From Hofstenia miamia (lineage: Eukaryota; Xenacoelomorpha; Acoela), in assembly GCA_004352715.1 (NCBI GenBank), contig SCFE01000094.1, positions 1,593,033 through 1,657,032 of the forward strand: 64,000 bases of DNA. Direction: 5' to 3'. A model generated the notes under the pieces. The model saw only the letters and a list, made by a program, of their open reading frames with translations, had not been told where the DNA came from and made no database searches. Shown piece by piece: positions 1-12,258 of the stretch. Within the stretch, counting starts at the first letter, position 1. Each line of letters starts with the position of its first letter. Both the position numbers and the translations under genes were made by a program.

Positions 1-8
1 ATTAAGTA

Positions 9-49
<41 letters not shown>

Positions 50-2409
50 ATATACATACTTGTATATGTGGGCTATTATTTTTTGCTAAATGTGCACTTA
101 GGTAAACAAAATCTTTTAGGATCAATTTTAACGTCTCTTTCATTTGAACAATTGAAGAAGTTTGAATGATAACATTATATTTTTTATAACTCAAATATAA
201 ATAGGCCTACTGACTAGTTTCATTTTATCAGGTTCATATCTGATTTATTGCAGTGTGGTATTAATAATATTAGCTATGTCCTCCAATCAGAATGTAGGAT
301 CAACTTCAATGATCGCATTTTTAGTATTTAGGATATCTCTGTTATCCTACAAAAACGTTTTGTTTTTCGTAATAGTTTGATTGTATTTGTAATCAAAATT
401 TAATGCAATTGAATGAAAATATTTCAAAATTTCTACTAACAACATTGATAAAAATTTACCACTCATATTTTAGAAATAACGAGTAAAATACTTCAAAAGA
501 CGATTATTTTGTGATTAATTGAGTTTCGATATTTATCACCTTTTAGTCACTTTTTCAAGTTCTCGCCGATCTCTCAGATTTCAAAATTCAACTTTATGGG
601 GGAAAAGTCCCTTTGTCCATCTCTGTCAAAAATGATTTCCCGAGATATTGTACTCTTTTAGTAACAATTAGTAACAATTTGCCAAGAAACTGAATTGTAC
701 ATTGATATGCATATGTAACGTCAATGGATAGGATATAAAATAAGTTACATCTTAGATTACAACTTATATCACAATTTTCGAGAGAAAAATCCTTCCGTTT
801 TGTCAACCATTCGTAATAAAATTTGAAAATAAGCGTGAAAAACCACCCCATGATGAGGTGAATTTTGATGAATTCTTTAAGTAAACAAAATTGGCTGAGT
901 TTTAGAAATACTTCGTCATACAATTTCAATTACTTTATTTAACTTTGGTAATTCTTTGAGGCATCAATACAAAATAAAAATCTTTAAAAATCGTAATTTG
1001 AAAAGTAAAGCCGTACCCAATATTCCCAAACTGCAAGTTGGAGAACCTCGTCTTTAATAGTCTAAACAGAAAATTTCAAGCCATTTTAAGTACTTCAAAT
1101 AACATACCAATCCAATTAGTGAACTCAACTTTATATCAAGTGTTAAATTAAGAGGAGTAGGAGGGATTAATAAAGAGTAATTTGTAAACAATTTTGTCTT
1201 CAGTTCATAGCCAACTTTGCTGCAACCAACTAAACAATGTAAATTTCATCTCAGTAAATATTCAGAATAATAACTACGTTGTCAGAATTCAGATAACAGG
1301 TTCGGCGCATAGATGTACATGGACGTGGAAGTTTGAGAGCAAGTCATGGCCTGGTGTAGAGTTCGGCTTGGGCATACGCAAAATTTAAAAAAAACTGCTT
1401 GAATACTACGTAAAAGTGCATATAAATACTATTTATCTTATACTATTCTAAAACTTAATTTAGGTTTTTACAAGTTCAGTGCAAAAATTGAAGATCAGAA
1501 AAAGTTGGTGGAATAGGCATTAATTTCAGTGGAGCTGGCCTAAAGTTTCCTGGGCCAATATTTATCTTTGTTTCTGCGAATCAATGAAATACATGGAAAT
1601 CTTTCTATCAGAACAAAATTGATTTCTGAAGGTAGTCATTGTGACCATTAAAGAACAACGACAAATACTTTAAAAAATTATGCTTTAAGAAACTTCAATT
1701 TATATAGATGCTTTCACCTACATCCAAGTAGAAAGATGCTTCATTTTATATTTATTATTTCAGGGTCGCTTAGTATGAATGTCCATGCTTGCATATTAAA
1801 AAAGAGTCTAATTAAATTAATACGTTAATTCTGAAGTTAACTATTTATAATATTTATCAAAGACCTAAGTTTTAAAAAAAACTGTCAACTTAACCTTAAA
1901 CAGCCTAGCGTCCGTTTTAAAGGACAAACCGTTTTACAAAGAATTTTCTCCAAGCCTATTTCCAAATTTAAAAATCTTGGGGGGTGGGAAGGTATATTGG
2001 GGAACATAAATTAATGCAATGTTGACAATTTTTATTAAAAGCTTATTGCTGTGGCAGAGATTGCTGAATAGATAAACAAATTTCTCAGAAATTTTTGAAT
2101 TTAGAAGGTTTTGAGCCCCTGGAGGCAACAAAGAACTTTGACTGTTTCGTAATATGTGCAAAGATATTCCAAATCCATTGAGGCGTGCCATGCGCATTGT
2201 CAGAGGTCGCGGGCCGAAGAAAAAAAGACGAAACTCTCCTCTACCATGTGGTCCTTCAGATTGAGCACACCATTAATAGTTTTTGAGCTATAAGCGTTTA
2301 AAATTTTTTTATAGGATCATAAAAATTTTTAAAAATGTTAACGCAATAAACATAAAACATGCTTAATAAAAAATCAAAATGTCTTGCAAATCAAATGCTC
2401 AGCTGATAC

Positions 2410-2447
<38 letters not shown>

Positions 2448-2501
2448 GAATTCAAGGTTATACGCCTGAAACTTTATAGTTTTCCGATGAGATGAGATAA
2501 T
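1..2501. other. AT-rich intergenic DNA, no gene recognised
   Basis: This stretch opens with a (TA)n microsatellite at about 11-47 and has a second one at about 2421-2447. The open frames here, including a 111-codon one on the minus strand at 594-929, have the low-complexity composition expected by chance in AT-rich DNA and show no motif I recognise. I see no exon, RNA gene or transposon end. Confidence 0.5.
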
Positions 2502-2645
2502 TACTGTACCGGAAAGAAGAATTCGGCCAACGATGATTTGTCATAAATATGTCTAAAAAATGGACGCCAAAAATGTTATTGTTATTTTTTAATTTGATTT
2601 GGGGTTGCAGAAAGAGGAATTCATTAATGTAGAGACAATTATCAC

Positions 2646-4227
2646 TGTTTACTTTAAATCTCAACGAGAAATACTACAACGCTTGTAGTTAGCTAATCTT
2701 TTTTTGGAAAAATGTATTCGGCCACTTCATACCAAATCAGAGAAACTGTAAACAAATTTCACTGGTTGAGCTTTTTTCAGTCTATTTATATTGAAAATGT
2801 CTAATAACAGTTTTTCTTTGCCATATACTCTTGCTATCCACGAGTTGATTATCTCCAAACATTTGGAAGGGATTTGTCGACGTAATGTGGCCCGACATGT
2901 AGTACGACCTCGAAGTACTGTCGGGGATATCATCAGACGTTTCGCTTCTGAAAACATCATTGCCCCCAAGCCAAAGCCAGGAAGGCCAAAGAAGACTTCT
3001 AAAACCTCCCAATAAGCTCTTATGTGCCTTTCAAAGCGAAATCCCAGGAAGACTTAAGAGGAATTTCGCAAGGAATGGGCTGATGGTCACCTTGTGACAG
3101 CAAGAACTGTGCAAAACATCCTGAAGAAGTAATCAATTGGGACTTTCGTGGTACCCAGAAAGCAATTCTTAACCTCAAAGCAAAGATTACGCCAGGTGAG
3201 GTGGGTGAGATCTTGCCTCAACTTACTCGGGGGACCATTGGTCTAATGTAATGGTTTCAGATGAGTCAAGATTTGGGCTATAATCATCGAAAAGAATGTT
3301 GATAAAGAGACAACTGAGCGAAAGTTCAGATTCTTGCCTCAATTTACTTGAAGGTCCATGAAGTACGATGGGAAGTCTGTAATTGCATGAGATGCAATAT
3401 GGAAGTGTGGCTTTCGAAAGATTGTTCATATCACTGGTATTCTCCGAAACTCTTAATATGCTCGGATTCTAAAAAAGGGAAATCTTGCCACTCCTTACAA
3501 GTGATTCAATATATCATCAGGATAGTGCTCCATGTCATGCCTCAAAAGAAATGAAAAACTTCTTCCACAATAATGAGGTTGTTATCCTTGCTGACTTGCC
3601 TGGCCTGGCCAATCTCCAGACCTTAACATTATCNTGTTTACTATAAATCTCAACGAGAAATACTACAACGCTTGTAGTTAGCTAATCTTTTTTTGGAAAA
3701 ATGTATTCGGCCACTTCATACCAAATCAGAGAAACTGTAAACAAATTTCACTGGTTGAGCTTTTTTCAGTCTATTTATATTGAAAATGTCTAATAACAGT
3801 TTTTCTTTGCCATATACTCTTGCTATCCACGAGTTGATTATCTCCAAACATTTGGAAGGGATTTGTCGACGTAATGTGGCCCGACATGTAGTACGACCTC
3901 GAAGTACTGTCGGGGATATCATCAGACGTTTCGCTTCTGAAAACATCATTGCCCCCAAGCCAAAGCCAGGAAGGCCAAAGAAGACTTCTAAAACCTCCCA
4001 ATAAGCTCTTATGTGCCTTTCAAAGCGAAATCCCAGGAAGACTTAAGAGGAATTTCGCAAGGAATGGGCTGATGGTCACCTTGTGACAGCAAGAACTGTG
4101 CAAAACATCCTGAAGAAGTAATCAATTGGGACTTTCGTGGTACCCAGAAAGCAATTCTTAACCTCAAAGCAAAGATTACGCCAGGTGAGGTGGGTGAGAT
4201 CTTGCCTCAACTTACTCGGGGGACCAT
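2646..4227. repeat. 989-bp-period direct duplication inside the Tc1 element
   Basis: Bases 2646-3238 recur at 3635-4227. The join at 3634 is a single N, so the duplication may be an assembly product (two haplotypes or two element copies laid end to end) rather than real. Confidence 0.8.
2791..3633 (+). pseudogene. Tc1 transposase pseudogene, copy 1
   Basis: The open part (2791-3015) gives a 74-residue helix-turn-helix region ending in GRPKKTSKTSQ, like the paired-type DNA-binding domain and following basic hinge of Tc1 transposases. After a stop, other frames still resemble transposase: EEFRKEWADGH, then RTVQNILKK, then a VMVSDESRF stretch where the first catalytic Asp should lie, then KCGFRKIVHITG. 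Many stops make it a pseudogene. Compared with copy 2 it keeps about 119 extra bases (3239-3357) that include the SDESRF region. Confidence 0.6.
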
Positions 4228-4757
4228 GAATTATGGTGGGAAGTCTGTAATGGTATGGGGTGCAATATGGAAGTGTGGCTTTCGCAAGATTGTTCACATC
4301 ACTGGTAGTCTATTAAGCTCTTAATATGCTCGGATTCTAGAAAAAGAATCAGCAGGATGGTGCTTAATGTCATACCTCAAAAGAAATGACAAATTTCCTC
4401 TTTACTAATGGGATTGCAATCCTTGCTGACTGGTCTGGCCAATCTCCGCACAATCGAAAATATGTGGAAAGAGGACAGCATACTCTTCACACTGAAGACG
4501 AGCTGTGGAGCGCAATAAAGAAAAAAATTTATGCAATTCCCAACAGCTTTATTGAAAGACTTTTTGATTCAATCCCTGATCGCTTGAAGTTGTTATTCGC
4601 TCAAAGGGACATCCTACAAAATATAAGAAGAGACAATTTTGTTTCTAAGTGCTTGTATTGCATCAATTCTATATTTATGTATCTTATTTTGAATTTACTT
4701 TTTTCGATGACCAAATACATTTTTCCAATACAAGTTTTTTATTTTGATAAAAATTAA
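3780..4757 (+). pseudogene. Tc1 transposase pseudogene, copy 2
   Basis: The first 593 bases of the duplicated block (3635-4227) match 2646-3238 with a single difference seen, including the same 74-residue helix-turn-helix frame. At 4228 it jumps over about 119 bases present in copy 1, so it has lost the SDESRF region, and then continues with GGKSVMVWGAIWKCGFRK. A 123-codon frame at 4386-4757 overlaps the transposase 3' end, but the transposase-like reading (IENMWKEDSILFT) lies in another frame. It is not functional. Confidence 0.6.
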
Positions 4758-4892
4758 TAGCCAATTGTTATTCTACATATTTTATGGTATTAGACATACA
4801 AATTATTCTTTCTTAATTTAAGTAACACTTAGTTATAATTTATTATTTACTCAAAATAGCAAGTTGGTCGAATACATATTTCCAGTACTGTA

Positions 4893-6302
4893 AGTAATGA
4901 CTGATTGTTTTGCAAGGTCGCAGCAGAAGTACTTAAATTGAGTGAATTTACTCGCTTAGTGGATTAATTTTTTCCCGTCCAAAATCAAAAAATTTCTTAA
5001 TGCCCAAACAGAAGAGGGCCATTTTTGCAGATATTGGAAGATTATCTTTAATTATTTTGTCATTTCTCACCAATTTTCCATCAAATTTATTTTTGGTACA
5101 TACAATGCATTCGAATTTGAAATAAATGCAGTTTTGATAATTATTGTTTATTGTGTATACATACACAATTAGTAAGCCATTTATTTTGCATTCAAAAATA
5201 ATTCGTCCGTTTAAGGAGGTAAGGTTGCTGATGTTACTCGAAGCTCAAAATAATCTAAATATTATTCATCACAATCATGAGTTGGAGTGGGTTGGAGAAC
5301 TTGTTTCTATCTCTGACGTATCACCAAGGTTCATACCGAGAAATTTCGAAAATATCATTTTTGACCTAATTTGGAGCCTGGGTTAGGGTATTAAAAAAAT
5401 GAGAGAACATTTGTTAATTAATAAAGTCAAGATAAATAATGGACATGAAAAGCATGGGTATATGAAACTCATGGGTATATGAACTCTGAATGTAAGAATA
5501 TTTATGTGGCGATCACCAATCGAATTTTTGAAAAAATCTACGAAATAGAAAGTAATCCATCATAACAAAAGTGACGGAATCACTCAACTTGTTTTCTGCT
5601 TTGAGACTCTGAGGTATTAGAAGAATTGCTTTATTAATAACAAATACCTGTTAAGGAGTGGAGAAGCAATGTCACGAGTACTCCGACCATCAGATTCATC
5701 ACACTATTCTTACAACTCTACTTGAACAATTGCCAATGCATTCTAATCTAAGCACGTTTAAATTCTAAAACGTACACACACATGAATTTAATCAAATGCG
5801 AAAAACTATTCTTTCATTTAATCTGTGCAACAATACATAAATACTTTAAACTTATTTTAGCATTTGTGAAACTAAATGATTATTTTGTATGAAACAACTT
5901 TTTGGAAAGAAAATTGTACAATGCATGGCGTGACTGCCAATTCCAATTCCAAGAACTAAAATCACTCTACTTATCAAATATATATACATATATATATAAT
6001 AAAATGCTTTATTACCATAATAATAGCACTAAAAATTTAAACTAAAAAACGCAATTTTAATTATAAATACAATTCGAGCAAAAACAAACGAAATATTTAG
6101 AACAATGATTTAAGGTTGAAATTTTCAAAAGCATATTCAAACAGCATCGTCTTAAAAATCTAAGTGCAATAAAATGTATTAATGTTAGCTGTTTTTTGAA
6201 GAAAATTAACCAAACAACATGTACGATTAAAATAAAATAATTATGCCTTTCGTTTACAAGTTTTCTTAACTTGCAATAACATTAGATCTTGAAAACGCAT
6301 GC
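4893..6302. other. Intergenic, nothing recognised
   Basis: AT-rich sequence with a short TA-rich run near 5980-5999. Short open frames on both strands around 4948-5386 lack recognisable motifs or splice context. Confidence 0.4.
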
Positions 6303-7080
6303 TCATATGAAGTTGAAAATATTTGTGTCATATTTGTCATTTACAATTTTATTCATAAATAACAAATCATTTACTTGGAGTTGTAGAGAAATCGGGAGAG
6401 TTTTCAACTTTAAAAGACTATTTTTATATGAAATGCCGGTAGTTATCCCATTTTTACACATTGATTGATAACCATCAAGTTTAAGCACATCTGTTAAATT
6501 CGGTGAAGCGTACATTAAAATAGAAAAAACCATTAATTGATATAACATTAATCAATATGGTGAGACCATGAAAATTTAGAAGTAATATGACACCAAGAGC
6601 ACGAAAAAATGATTTTCCACAATAAAGGAGGACACTTATCTATCATAAATTGCATTAGAATAGGTATTTCTAAATTAAAAGACATGCTGTTATTCAAAGC
6701 CCAGTCTTTGATAAATAATAAATCATTTCCGAACGGCGGATAAATCATCGAGCTAAGTAATTTAAGTAATCAGCAAATAAATATGGAAACGAACTTTTGC
6801 ATAAAGATAAAAGGTCATTTATCAGCAAAGAAATAAAAGTGGTACTAAGCAAGATCCTTGAGGAATTCCACTCGGCATTTGATATAACATCACCAATGAT
6901 GACACATTGAGATCTTCGTGATAAATATGATGTAATTAATGCTAATAAATGGTTAGAAATACCAAATATATTTTTAAGTTTATCAATTAATAATGAATGT
7001 GATACTTTATCAAATGCTTTGCTAAAGTCAAGACAAAGGGAAAGCAAAAAACAGTTTGTGTCATGATAATGATAAATTTC
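6303..7080 (-). mobile_element. LINE reverse transcriptase fragment (pseudogene)
   Basis: Read on the minus strand from about 7080 down, the frame gives CLDFSKAFDKVSHSLLIDKL, the conserved fingers/palm block of non-LTR retrotransposon reverse transcriptase, then ITSYLSRRSQCV and a decayed INDL region. Two further frames (6548-6748 and 6303-6548) match the thumb and C-terminal part, for example KTLPISLQLQVNDLLFMNKI. Frameshifts separate the three pieces. The 5' part is missing, as is usual for LINE copies. It belongs to the jockey/CR1-like group of endonuclease-bearing LINEs; I cannot fix the family. Confidence 0.7.
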
Positions 7081-7585
7081 ATTTAAGGTAATTCAAAAAT
7101 TGTAAAACACAGTTGATGCTTTGATAGTAAAGGGTGCACTGCCGTAAAAATTCCTTAAATATTAATTTATATACACAGTATATTATTTACAGTATTTATG
7201 CTTTCAAAAACTTGGATTGTTATATTCAAATACAACAAAAAATTACTGAATTTTCAAACCAATCTTGATATAAATGTACAGTGTATGTAAGAATAGATGA
7301 AGATATTAAACTTTGTAGGGAAGAGAATGGTATATTGAAACAAGGCAGTAAAGGAGACACAAAATAACATCAACGTTACTACATGTGTACCCACTAAATT
7401 ATATGTGATTTTATTAAAGCCCAATTTCTTTGTTATGTGATCTAATATTCAATTGTTTTATGTCTAACTATGAGTTTTTTAATCCAACACTAATTATAAT
7501 TTGTAAACAATGGCCTCAGTTTTTTAACAATTTGCAGCAAATCCCTACATCGCGGTGTACCACATGGAATATTGGAGTACAATTA
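7081..7585. other. Short intergenic gap, nothing recognised
   Basis: AT-rich sequence between a LINE fragment and the left end of the hAT-like element. No motif was recognised. Confidence 0.35.
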
Positions 7586-7593
7586 TTAGGGAT

Positions 7594-9781
7594 CAGAGAT
7601 GGAATCAGATCGGATCTTCATTTTGAGAAACTTCTGATCTGTTTCCGATCAGAAAATTTTTAAAACTTGTGTATTTGTACATTTTATAAATTACACACAT
7701 TTCTACATTGAATCCCAATTAAAGTGTGTTAATAATCTCAATCTAAGTGAAATTTTGTAATTGAATTTCATTGTTCATAGAACAGGTTCCGCCTTATTCT
7801 TTTCAACAACTTATAAAATTGGTGACGAACACTTCAAATCTGAAAATGCAATTCATTTTAGCCATCACATAATGATAAAATAGTAAAGCAACCAATAATA
7901 TTTGTTTGTACAAACTTGCAAATGGAAGGGCAGAATTCCGAAAAGGATTCTTTCTAATATGTATGTCAAAGAAAAGGCATAGAGCACAGAGAAGCAAGTG
8001 GAATACCTTAGCTTTTGCAAACACTGCAAAAAATGTAAAAATACTAATATAATTTGGGATGCTCTTCAATCAAAAAATCTCAATTAAATATATATGCAAC
8101 TTGCAATGCCAAGAACAACTTAGTAGTACTGTACTAAAAAAGTTTGTCATTATTATAATCACTAATACAAAAATGTTATGGGACCATACCGTCGGCATAC
8201 TATTAAGGGGGTATTAATTTCTTTAATCGGTTGCTGTTATATAATTTAAAATTTTTTTAATCCAATTTAGTATCCAATTTCAGTAAAATTCAAAATTTAT
8301 ATTTAAATCTCCAATTTTGTTTGATTGATTTTAATACACTGTACAAAATTTTTTTTAATTTCTTGCAATATAAATTTTGGGGTTGTTGTTTAATTTGCCA
8401 TTATTTGTGCTATTCTTGTTTTCATCGCCTTAACTGCAATTTTGAAGTAAAATTATTTTGTTTGAAACAACAATTCATAGCGACATTGCAAAGTGGTTAT
8501 TTTTGAATTTGAACATAAAAAATTAATACTGGAGGCAATACTAGTGTCAAGCAAATTTATTGCTTAGTAAAATAAACAAACAAATAAATACTACAAACTA
8601 CTATACATGTATATTTACAAAATTAAAAATATGCACACTTTACTTAAAAGGCGTAAATTTCAAATGTCAAATGAAATTTGGCCATGCGCTTAATTTGTTT
8701 GATATTCCTAATAGTGATTGTTTGGATAATAAAATTTTTTTAATTTTTCTTCTGAAATGTTTATAATTTTGTTCCTTTTTTATTTCGAGAATGAGGTCAT
8801 TCCATAATCAAGAAGCGTTAATTGAAAATGAATCTGGACGATTAATACTACTCTGCAAATTGTGGTTTCTAGCATTGGTTTTGATATAATTGCTTAAAAA
8901 GTGCGTAGATTTTGAATTGTGTACATACTTGTGTATCATACAAAGAGTTTGATATTTAATAAAGTACAATGGTGCAACGACATTACCACCTTTTATAAAA
9001 GTGCTCACTGATTTATGCTTATCAATATAATTAAGAGTTCTTATTGCCCAATTGAATAATTTTGCTAGTGATGATCGATTATTTGATGTGATATTTTGGA
9101 ATAAAAAACAACAATAGTTAAAGTTACGTAGCACAAAAGAGTTAAGCATTTGTGATTGAAAGGACTGCCCTACATTGCGCAAATGATATTTAATACCAGA
9201 GGCCATTTTCCTACATTTTGATGAAAAAAATTCAGTAAAACGTAAATCTCTATCAATTACTACACCAAGATAATTAATAGAATTGCTTTGCTTAATTTCA
9301 TTATCTCCTACTGCAATTTTGATATTAGAATTTTTTGGTATTGCTTTGGTGTGAAAATAATAAATTGCGTTTTATCAGGATTAACTTCTAACTTGTTTGT
9401 ATTAAAATACCTACCATAAAAAACTCAACTATTTAAACTCTATAAATATATTATGATTATAGTTGATGACAATTTTAGGAACAAGATTTTTACAAAGCTT
9501 ACAAATATGTTGATTTGCATGTACTATTTCGTAAGTATATGTCCATTACTTATATCAAGATAGTGCTGGAAGTACTTAAAATTTTCTATTCGCATTTAAA
9601 AAAATCAAATATTTTTTAAGTCCATATTTATTTATTGTTAGAATAATTATTTAAATTCGGATCCGTTTCGGATTGAATACTAAAATTTTGTTAAAAAATC
9701 GAATCGGATCGGATCGGATCCGGATCTTGAAGGTTTGGATCCGGATCGGATCTTAAAATGTTGGATCCGATTCCATCTCTG
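7594..9781. mobile_element. hAT-like non-autonomous element, 2.19 kb
   Basis: The left end CAGAGATGGAATCAGATCGG and the right end, which in reverse reads CAGAGATGGAATCGGATCC, form an inverted repeat. The flanks ttagggat (7586-7593) and ttaggaat (9782-9789) are an 8-base target duplication with one mismatch. The CAG start and 8-base duplication are typical of hAT elements. Both ends are rich in GATC/GGATCC words. No hAT transposase is seen inside. The interior holds AT-rich DNA and a minus-strand LINE fragment (8808-9420). A related GATC-rich patch lies at 10360-10490. Confidence 0.65.
8808..9420 (-). mobile_element. LINE 3' fragment inside the hAT-like element
   Basis: Reading the minus strand from about 9420 gives NKLEVNPDKTQFIIF, the block that follows the catalytic palm of LINE reverse transcriptases. 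After one frameshift come NYLGVVIDRDLRF (thumb) and a 132-codon open frame (8808-9206) with FNYCCFLFQNITSNNRSSL and IHKYVHNSKSTHFLSNY, typical of the C-terminal LINE region. It is 5'-truncated and shifted, so it is dead. Confidence 0.7.
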
Positions 9782-9789
9782 TTAGGAAT

Positions 9790-11529
9790 ATATTGAATAA
9801 CGCCATTCAACATAACTAGCAAATCTTTTTTCTTGATTTCCATTGTGGGCTTTAACCACTTTGGTCTTAGCAGTTTAAAATTGATATTTTGTTTACTTCA
9901 ACTATAAAATTATAATGAATGGATATATTTGTTAGACAATGAACACCTATGTCTAAATTTAGTAGTTATTGTGTGTGCCAATACAGAATACAAATCCATA
10001 CCAAAAGTAATTTGCAAAAATACTATTTCCAAATATTTCCAAGTTGGTGAGTCTTGTTTTAATAACACAAATAATCAAATGTCAAATTATTTTGCAGTAA
10101 TTCGCAGATGATTTTTTAAAGCACGAGCTAAAAGTAAAGCATGCGAGCTAGTGGCGTTTCTGCAGAATTAAGTGGATATCACGGGGTCTCTGATATTGAT
10201 CTTTATAATTGATATTAAATATTAGCGATATTCATTGTAATTTCAGTTTTCTTTCACAAATATCTTCTAATGAATATTATCTGCTATTTTGAATGTTTAG
10301 AAAAATTCTTTCGAACATAAAATAGAATTATCATTTAATTAATTAAAACTATACAACTATGAGATCATATCCGATCCGAATCCGCCGTTTAAGAAATCAG
10401 ATCGAAATCGAATTTGATAATCTGAAAAACTTGATTTTTCAAAAATCGGATCAGATTTCGATCAGATCAAATTCCAATTGCATTCGATTTTAATTGTGTC
10501 ATTCTTCATGAGGTATGATTTAAATAATAGTATGTTTCCATAATTAGCTAATTTATATATGAAATAAAGGAATTAATTTCGTTTCATCACATTGTATTTT
10601 CTCAGAATGTTCACATGGGTTTTTACCTACCTCAGTCTCCCCTGCAAACTTCTAAAAAGGTCATGCTGCAATACAATAATTTTACAACTATAATAAATTT
10701 ATATATTTGGGTTTTTTCATGTCCTTTAACTTTAACAATTTTAGAATATTAATGGATGTGCAGGAATGAACCTGCATTTACGCACTTTTCCACACAATTT
10801 TAAGCATACGAAGCACACGTTTCATAAAAATGAGTTTAAATGTTTAGATAGAAAAAGGCAGATAACCGTTTTTATTATTATTATCGGCTAAGGCGCCGTA
10901 CTTGTACGCCTTTCATTCCACACTATATGTGCATTTTAGATAAAAAATTTTTTTCAAAAACATATATTATAAGTATAATGTTATGAATTGTGTTTGAAGT
11001 ATTTTTAAATTGTTTAATAGCAGCGATGAAAATTTAATTCTTGAGCACGGTTGGGTGCGGCCAAAGAGTTTCGAGTGCGGACAAGAAACTATTTAGCAAT
11101 GGGTGGGTGCGGTATTAAGAAAGCTCTATCCGCACATAACTACTACATACTTGCCCATACTTAGTAAAACCGGGTACTTGATGGTAATACTCATACCGCA
11201 AATTGTTAATATATTTTAAATTATGAATATAAAATATAAATATTCTTAGTAAATCAATCAGGAATTAGTTTAAACAGAGTTTTTTTATCCTGGTTCGGTC
11301 CTGTCAAGCATTTTATAATCCTGTTTTCAATTGTAAAATTTTATATATAATTATTTTAGAATTACTGTGAAACGTATTGAAACTGGGAATAAAATTATTT
11401 CATATTATTCTAAAATTAAGGTATTTTTGACATTTTCTCAAAAAATAAATTAAATGACTTTTGATTATTTAGTGAATTTATTTTCATAGGTTTTAGTCTA
11501 GACTAGTGGAGCTCCTGAGATTTATAATA
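9790..11529. other. Intergenic DNA with degenerate repeat patches
   Basis: No gene was seen. A GATC-rich patch at 10360-10490 (ATCGGATCAGATTTCGATCAG and neighbours) resembles the ends of the hAT-like element at 7594-9781. A patch at about 11036-11210 (GGTTGGGTGCGG, GGGTGGGTGCGG, AAACCGGGTAC) resembles one at 42400-42490 and looks like a worn hAT-type end. Confidence 0.4.
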
Positions 11530-11673
11530 GCTGCATCAAATCATTTTGCTGCGCATAGTATAAAAATCAGTTGATGTAACTTAAATGTATGTCAGTGGTG
11601 GGCTGCATCAAATCATTTTGCTGCGCATAGTATAAAAATCAGTTGATGTAACTTAAATGTATGTCAGTGGTGG
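11530..11673. repeat. Perfect 72-bp tandem duplication
   Basis: The 72-base unit beginning GCTGCATCAAATCATTTTGC and ending CAGTGGTGG occurs twice without a difference (11530-11601 and 11602-11673). It lies about 340 bases upstream of the start codon of CHP first exon 1a, so it is either in the promoter/5' region or in chance flanking DNA. No N is present at the junction. Confidence 0.9.
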
Positions 11674-12010
11674 TGGGATGAATTAAGCTAATATTCTTAC
11701 ACCTACAGTTTTTAAATGACTCAACTCCACTCAGCAAAGAAATTGATTAGAAAAATTTGAGTGGCTTTGGAATATGGAACTATTTCCGTAGAAATAGTAT
11801 TTAATTCAATATTTAAAACCGCTGGAAATTATTTCTTTTATGAAATGGAATTTCTTAACTGTATTGCCAAAACACTCGCTAGGTGTCGTCTAATGATCTC
11901 TCGAGCGGTAGAATGTATTGCGAATTTGGTTAACCACTGGCAACTCATAGAGAGACATAGTCTGATTCATTGTTGCAATTGAATTACAGTACAAGTATCT
12001 ATAGGGGAAC

Positions 12011-12258
12011 ATGGGCGTCAATTATTCTATACAGCTGAAAACTGAGCAAATATCACTGTACAAGAAACAATTCAATCTCTCAGAATCACAAATCGTCAGT
12101 TTATTCAAGCGTTTTGACCATTTGGATCGCGCTAAAAAGGGATACCTAATCCGAGAAGATTTTACTAACATGTACAATTTAATGCTTAATCCCTTTGGAG
12201 ACCGGATTATCGACATGTTTTTTCAAAACGGTGACAATGAGGAAAGACTGTATTTCCA
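12011..12258 (+). CDS. CHP1-like protein, alternative first exon 1a
   Basis: This exon encodes 82 codons plus two bases of a calcineurin B homologous protein N-lobe. It starts MGVNYS, a fit to the N-myristoylation rule (Gly2, Ser6). It contains a degenerate EF-hand 1 loop (DRAKKGYLIRED; Ala at position 3 and Lys at 5 make calcium binding unlikely), and then LNPFGDRIIDMFF, a block conserved in CHP1. The exon ends at CA before GTAAGT (phase 2), the same phase and place as exon 1b, so it can join exon 2 at 31349, giving His at the junction and a 191-residue product. CHP proteins bind the cytoplasmic tail of Na+/H+ exchangers. The exon could also be a remnant of a separate paralogue; no dedicated downstream exons were found. 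Confidence 0.75.

Larger units (their letters stand above)
2504..4890 (+). mobile_element. Tc1-like DNA transposon, defective, internally duplicated
   Basis: The ends are imperfect inverted repeats. The left begins CTGTACCGGAAAG and contains ATTCGGCCAAC. The right, read in reverse, begins CAGTACTGGAAAT and contains ATTCGACCAAC. Both are flanked by TA (2502-2503 and 4891-4892), the target site of the Tc1/mariner superfamily. Inside are two copies of the transposase start, an N-terminal helix-turn-helix followed by a GRPKK basic patch. Downstream decayed frames include a SDESRF stretch near 3256 (likely first catalytic Asp region) and an IENMW stretch near 4456. Stops and frameshifts break the rest, so no active enzyme is encoded. 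A normal Tc1 element is about 1.3-1.7 kb; this one is 2.4 kb because of the internal duplication. Confidence 0.75.

Noticed and set aside
594-929. 111-codon minus-strand frame
   Set aside because: Low-complexity composition and no motif; probably chance.
11498-11515. Cluster of restriction-like words TCTAGACTAGTGGAGCTC suggesting cloning-vector contamination
   Set aside because: The order does not match a standard polylinker and the flanks are genomic in character.
11761-11982. 73-codon frame just before CHP exon 1a
   Set aside because: It stops before the CHP start codon, is not conserved with the region before exon 1b, and has no motif. It is more likely 5' untranslated or promoter DNA.
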